Below, piece by piece: positions 40,167 to 43,499 of a stretch of 43,499 bases of DNA. Below the pieces are notes generated by a model that was not told the DNA's origin, did no database searches, and saw only the letters and a list, made by a program, of their open reading frames with translations. Position 1 is the stretch's first letter; every line of letters starts with the position of its first letter. Position numbers and translations under genes: made by a program. This stretch comes from Bacteroidota bacterium (GTDB lineage: Bacteria; Bacteroidota; Bacteroidia; Bacteroidales; WCHB1-69), in contig JAGVVH010000372.1 of assembly GCA_019135895.1 (NCBI GenBank), forward strand, positions 1-43,499, written 5' to 3'.

Positions 40167-41823
40167 TTTTAACTGTTTTTTCGTTTATAAAATTTCTATA
40201 GTCTTCGATTACTTCAGATACACTCATTTTAATAATCTGATCTACAGAACGTGAATGTTTATAGTCGTTTAAAAATAATTTCCTATTTATAGCATCGGGT
40301 ATCCCTGTTTTTAATACTTCATCCAAGCCATTGTGTGGTAGAGGGTCTAATGCCGACAACCTGCCATAATAAGCCAACATTGTTTCGTTGTCTTTATATT
40401 CCGTTTCAAGCCACTTTGTACTTACTATATCCAACATCCATAGGTTTTCACCATATTGGTTTATCTCATTATATGTCTTTAATAGCTGGCTTGTTGTTTC
40501 TAATAAGTAATTCCTTCCATAATGTATTTCTGCTCCTTTAAATGTCTCTGGCATATATGATTGTCCGAGCATTTTACATAGCTCAGCGTGAATAAATTCT
40601 ATAGAATCGGAATACTCATTAAGTTTATTGGTTACTGGTTGTACGTCAAGCCATCTGCCAGTCGCTGTTGCATATTGGTTTCCATCTATTTTTCCATACT
40701 CCATCGAACTTCCCCAATGTGAATTAATTATAGTATCTATTGTACGGTCAATGGATGCAACCATTAACTCCCACGGTTCTGTAGGTAGTGTAATATATCC
40801 CGCCGGTTCTCTTAATTGAGAAGATTGGTCATCTGCAACTCTAATTAAATATGTGTCGGTAGGGTCTTTCCTCTTACGGCTACCATCTCCTCCACATACG
40901 GGACAAGTAATATCCTCTCCGTGAACTCCATCTCCATTTTTTTTGCTCATTATTACACCCATGCCGTGGCACGTAGGGCAATCATCGACAATAGCCCAAG
41001 GTACAGGAAAATTATGGAATTTCTCTACTATGTTTAGAACCGAATTATCATCCATTACCTTCCTTAACAGTTCTATCTGATTATCTATAATCGACATTTT
41101 CCACCCATTAATAGGGTTCTCAATATCGGAACACAAAATAGCAGGCACTCTTTTTTGGTTATGGGGAATTCTTGATACCTCTGTAAACTTTTTGTCCCTT
41201 ACTATATATTCATAAACATTAACCTCGTCAACAGCCGTGAACCTTTCGTATTTCTTGGCAATTTTATTAGGTAATCCTTCGATAAATGGATGCAATTTGC
41301 CTTCTTCATCGGAAACACCAGTTTCATAAGGTTCAAAGACTATCCAGTTTAAATATATACCCGATTGTTCATAATTCCGAATAGATTTAATACTTACATA
41401 GTCTAACTTATAAGATTCTCCCGCTTTTATTACTTGAATTATCCCGTTAGGGTCAGTTATAAATTTATCGAATACTATTCTGCTCATATACATTGGGAGT
41501 GAATAGCCATTATATACGTCAGACAAATAAGCCCTCAAATCTTCCTTTCCTTCGCTGTTTATTGTATTATAATCAAACGTACCTCCTTTGGCTGAGAATA
41601 TATTCTTTGCCGGTGCTAAAAGCCTGGCAGTAGTATGTTTATTGCTATAAGCGAATAGGTCTCTTGCTTCCTTTTGAAAATCGTTTTCGTAATGGTTTAT
41701 TTTTGATAATGCTGAACTTAACCCGATGCCATGTACGTGTAACAACATTGTGTCGTTATACTCCCTCGCCCATTTTATTCTGGGGTCTGGCTTGTTGTAT
41801 TTAAGTTCAATGTCAGTTATCAT
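40138..41823 (-). CDS. Portal protein with zinc-finger insertion
   Basis: The 561-residue product is the first late gene and fits the portal position and size. Two CxxC pairs (DCPTCHGMG and TCPVCGGDG, about residues 282-306) form a probable zinc-binding insertion, known in Bacteroidota phage portals. Ordinary portal features such as the long helical C-terminal part (about 440-540) are present. It forms the ring through which DNA enters the head. Confidence 0.82.
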   Translation of the reverse strand: MITDIELKYNKPDPRIKWAREYNDTMLLHVHGIGLSSALSKINHYENDFQKEARDLFAYSNKHTTARLLAPAKNIFSAKGGTFDYNTINSEGKEDLRAYLSDVYNGYSLPMYMSRIVFDKFITDPNGIIQVIKAGESYKLDYVSIKSIRNYEQSGIYLNWIVFEPYETGVSDEEGKLHPFIEGLPNKIAKKYERFTAVDEVNVYEYIVRDKKFTEVSRIPHNQKRVPAILCSDIENPINGWKMSIIDNQIELLRKVMDDNSVLNIVEKFHNFPVPWAIVDDCPTCHGMGVIMSKKNGDGVHGEDITCPVCGGDGSRKRKDPTDTYLIRVADDQSSQLREPAGYITLPTEPWELMVASIDRTIDTIINSHWGSSMEYGKIDGNQYATATGRWLDVQPVTNKLNEYSDSIEFIHAELCKMLGQSYMPETFKGAEIHYGRNYLLETTSQLLKTYNEINQYGENLWMLDIVSTKWLETEYKDNETMLAYYGRLSALDPLPHNGLDEVLKTGIPDAINRKLFLNDYKHSRSVDQIIKMSVSEVIEDYRNFINEKTVKNGRLQEDLR

Positions 41824-41875
41824 TATAAGATATTAAAGTAAAAATAGTCATTTATACTTTCATTTTGCAATACAA

Positions 41876-41883
41876 CAAAATTA
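41876..41883 (-). promoter_or_regulatory. Candidate late promoter -7 box
   Basis: On the minus strand TAATTTTG fits TAnnTTTG. It lies 53 bases before the portal start and 12 bases from operator site 3. Confidence 0.5.
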
Positions 41884-41894
41884 AGGTTTTAAAA

Positions 41895-41914
41895 AACATG
41901 TTATATAACATATT
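41895..41914. promoter_or_regulatory. Palindromic operator, site 3
   Basis: AACATGTTATATAACATATT matches the 5899 palindrome at 17 of 20 positions. It sits between divergent candidate promoters for the late operon and the gene at 42082. Confidence 0.65.
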
Positions 41915-41934
41915 GAAATAACATACAACTTATA

Positions 41935-41942
41935 TATTTTTG
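41935..41942 (+). promoter_or_regulatory. Candidate rightward -7 box
   Basis: TATTTTTG fits TAnnTTTG and lies 21 bases after operator site 3, nearly the same spacing as at site 2. It would drive the 42082 gene. Confidence 0.45.
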
Positions 41943-42081
41943 GCGTACATTTGGCATATATTTAAACTTTGATAATTTCAATTTACTTCGAGTTGTAATA
42001 TATGTTAGCTTTATTCTCGGAATAGTAACCTAGATTATGATAAAATATTTAGTTCTCTGAATAATTAATATTTAAATAAAA

Positions 42082-42264
42082 ATGAAGATGAAAACAAACA
42101 AAGAAAAATCTAGTAAGTTCAAAAAAAGTATGCTTTTGTTAGATCCAGACGTGTACTCAGACCTATTAAAGATAATGCCTAGTTTTGGATACACTCAGTT
42201 CATGCCGTTCATTCGGTTTATTATACTTCAATTCATCAAAAATAACACAAAGCAAAACGGATAA
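42082..42264 (+). CDS. Small protein, possible regulator
   Basis: The 60-residue product starts MKMKTNKEKSSKFKKS, a basic N-terminus followed by LDPDVYSDLLKIMPSFGYTQ. The pattern is loosely like a ribbon-helix-helix or other small DNA-binding protein, but no signature is decisive. It is divergent from the late operon across the operator, the usual place for a regulator. Confidence 0.5.
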   Translation: MKMKTNKEKSSKFKKSMLLLDPDVYSDLLKIMPSFGYTQFMPFIRFIILQFIKNNTKQNG

Positions 42265-42330
42265 TGATTAGCACCATTGTTTTTCCATATACTTATGAGA
42301 TTGCCTGTCAGCGATGTGGTTTTTAGCATT

Positions 42331-42466
42331 ACCGATAACGTGCCGATTGTATAAAATGGCGGGGATTAGAAACCACGAACCTATCAACCGAGTATAAATT
42401 TTAATACGAGAACAGAATTATGAATACAGACGAAACCGCAATTAACTATACCACGTGTTATACACA
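42331..42466 (+). repeat. attC-like element (array 1)
   Basis: Cores are ACCGATAAC (42331-42339) and GTTATACACA (42457-42466). The left arm ends GGCGGGGATTAGAAACC and the right arm shares CAATTAACTATACCACGT with the element at 6669-6805. The inner arms pair less well than in the others. The methyltransferase start lies inside. Confidence 0.55.
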
Positions 42467-42989
42467 GCCTTTATTCTCACGTGTTTGGGCAATGCCTAAT
42501 AAATTAACATTTACAATAAAGCCGATAAAAGAATTGGTTGAAAAGTATGTTAAAGAAAACCAAGTTGTAATTGACCCTTTTGCAAACGAAAGTAAATACG
42601 GGACAATTAGAAATGATTTGAACCCTGAATTTGATACACATTACCATTTAGATGCACTTTCTTTTTTGAAATTAATGGAAAGTAATAGTGCAGATGTAGT
42701 GCTTTACGACCCGCCTTACTCGATAACACAAGCAGCACAATGCTATAAGGATTATGGAAAAGATAAGTTAGAGCAAAATGTCGCAAATATGGGCTATTGG
42801 GGTAATTGCAAAAATGAAGTTGCAAGAATATTGGAACCTAATGGCATTGTCATAATTTGCGGGTGGAATACAAACGGTGTAGGATTAAAGAGAGGTTTTC
42901 AAATGCTCGAAATTCTGGCAGTTCCTCATGGTGGGTCAAAAAACGACACTCTTTGCACGGTTGAAAGAAAACTACCAACGCTGTTTTAA
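42420..42989 (+). CDS. DNA methyltransferase-like protein
   Basis: The 189-residue product has FSRVWAMPNKLTFTIKPIKE (about 19-38), a DPFANES segment (52-58) likely at the SAM site, and DPPY (97-100), the catalytic motif of N4-cytosine or N6-adenine enzymes. The next strand, GIVIICGWNTNG, is consistent. The start lies in the attC-like element, so the first 14 or so residues are repeat-encoded. It is one of two different methyltransferases carried as cassettes. Confidence 0.75.
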   Translation: MNTDETAINYTTCYTQPLFSRVWAMPNKLTFTIKPIKELVEKYVKENQVVIDPFANESKYGTIRNDLNPEFDTHYHLDALSFLKLMESNSADVVLYDPPYSITQAAQCYKDYGKDKLEQNVANMGYWGNCKNEVARILEPNGIVIICGWNTNGVGLKRGFQMLEILAVPHGGSKNDTLCTVERKLPTLF

Positions 42990-42993
42990 TATT

Positions 42994-43053
42994 GCTGGTA
43001 ACAAAGCGATAAACACAAATGCTATATTGAATTAATAATTAATTGCTTACGAA
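42994..43053 (+). repeat. Truncated attC-like remnant
   Basis: GCTGGTAAC (42994-43002) is a left core, but no matching right arm or GTT core follows before the next gene at 43054. The element appears deleted. Confidence 0.4.
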
Positions 43054-43323
43054 ATGAAAAATACTGAAAAATATAAATACATGGATAAAAAAGCAGTTGA
43101 AAGACAAGCAAAGCATCTTATTCAAAACTGTTCTGATAAGGATTTGTGCATTCACAGAATTAACAAATTTTTGATATTTAAATTTTATTCATTTGAAGTT
43201 GTCAACTCCGAAAAACTAACAATAGAATGTTTTGAAACAGAGCAGGAAGCATTGGATTTCTGTCTTGATAGATTTTCAGGGTCGAAAATACCTTCACAAA
43301 CGTCTTTTTTAAATGCCCTATAA
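43054..43323 (+). CDS. Hypothetical cassette protein (89 aa)
   Basis: The product begins MKNTEKYKYMDKKAVERQAK. A helical N-terminus is followed by an alternating region (CIHRINKFLIFKFYSFEVVN) and a helical end. Its stop lies in the core GCCCTATAAT, similar to that ending the 320-562 gene. No motif is recognised. Confidence 0.6.
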   Translation: MKNTEKYKYMDKKAVERQAKHLIQNCSDKDLCIHRINKFLIFKFYSFEVVNSEKLTIECFETEQEALDFCLDRFSGSKIPSQTSFLNAL

Positions 43324-43448
43324 TGTGATAATATGAAATGGCTTGGATTAGGAGCTACCACCTTATCACACTCCACAAAACTAATAGGTAGCAAGCTGGC
43401 TAATAAACCCACTAACACCCAGCTATTTTATATTATGTGTTAGCGGTA
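43315..43448 (+). repeat. attC-like element (array 1)
   Basis: Cores are GCCCTATAAT (43315-43324, with AAT in place of AAC) and GTTAGCGGTA (43439-43448). Inner arms ATAATATGAAATGGCT and the complement of ATAATATAAAATAGCT pair over 16 bases with two G/T wobbles spaced five apart. Confidence 0.65.
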
Positions 43449-43455
43449 TTTATTT

Positions 43456-43499
43456 ATGTTCAAACTATTAAAAAAAAGAAAAACAAAGCTATTTAACGG
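43456..43499 (+). CDS. N-terminal part of small coiled-coil protein (runs off the window)
   Basis: The ATG at 43456 opens MFKLLKKRKTKLFN and remains open to the last base. It continues in frame into 6-99 if the AACGG shared by both ends is counted once. It follows an attC-like core by 7 bases. Confidence 0.5.
   Translation, partial: MFKLLKKRKTKLFN

Noticed and set aside
1..43499. tRNA genes
   Set aside because: I saw no cloverleaf-like segment by eye; a dedicated tRNA search was not possible.

Overview
The window looks like almost all of the genome of a long-tailed (siphovirus-type) phage of a Bacteroidota host. It is AT-rich, its start codons mostly lack Shine-Dalgarno sequences, and candidate promoters carry the Bacteroidota -7 box TAnnTTTG. 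Secreted products have signal peptides ending in AQ, and the portal, capsid, tail and replication proteins are of kinds common in Bacteroidales phages. The window begins and ends with AACGG. Collapsing that 5-base overlap joins the two terminal reading frames into one 45-residue protein, so the molecule is probably circular. No large terminase, integrase or classical repressor was found.

Layout: 1-13060 is transcribed rightwards. It holds cassette genes (1-562), a structured small RNA (about 800-941), small early genes (1286-2721), a replication module (initiator-like protein and DnaB helicase, 2684-4748), a LAGLIDADG gene between stem-loops (4883-5704), a cassette array (6175-9700), and a recombination module (annealing-type protein, lipoprotein, YqaJ exonuclease, 9964-12313). 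From 41823 down to 13040 a long leftward late operon encodes portal, scaffold, capsid, connectors, tail tube, chaperone-like pair, tape measure, distal tail proteins, a 1866-residue fibre, the lysis genes and finally a diversity-generating retroelement (DGR). 42082-43499 is rightward again and carries a second cassette array that continues across the ends into 1-562.

Two diversification systems share this genome. The first is a DGR (13341-17785): a fibre gene with a C-terminal variable repeat, a template repeat, a reverse transcriptase with the DGR-type SQ motif, and two small accessory-type genes. All 18 template/variable substitutions fall at template adenines. The second consists of two arrays of single small genes (two DNA methyltransferases, two lipoprotein or membrane peptides, a helix-turn-helix protein and unknowns) separated by roughly 75-200 bp imperfect inverted repeats with the architecture of integron attC sites. 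The first bases of most cassettes are an exact 10-bp reverse complement of the cassette's own end, a hallmark of integron cassettes. No integrase is present.

A 20-bp palindrome (AACATGTTGTACAACATGTT and two variants) occurs beside three candidate promoter regions: before the array, before the last early genes, and between the divergent late and rightward transcripts. It is a good candidate for the phage's main operator.
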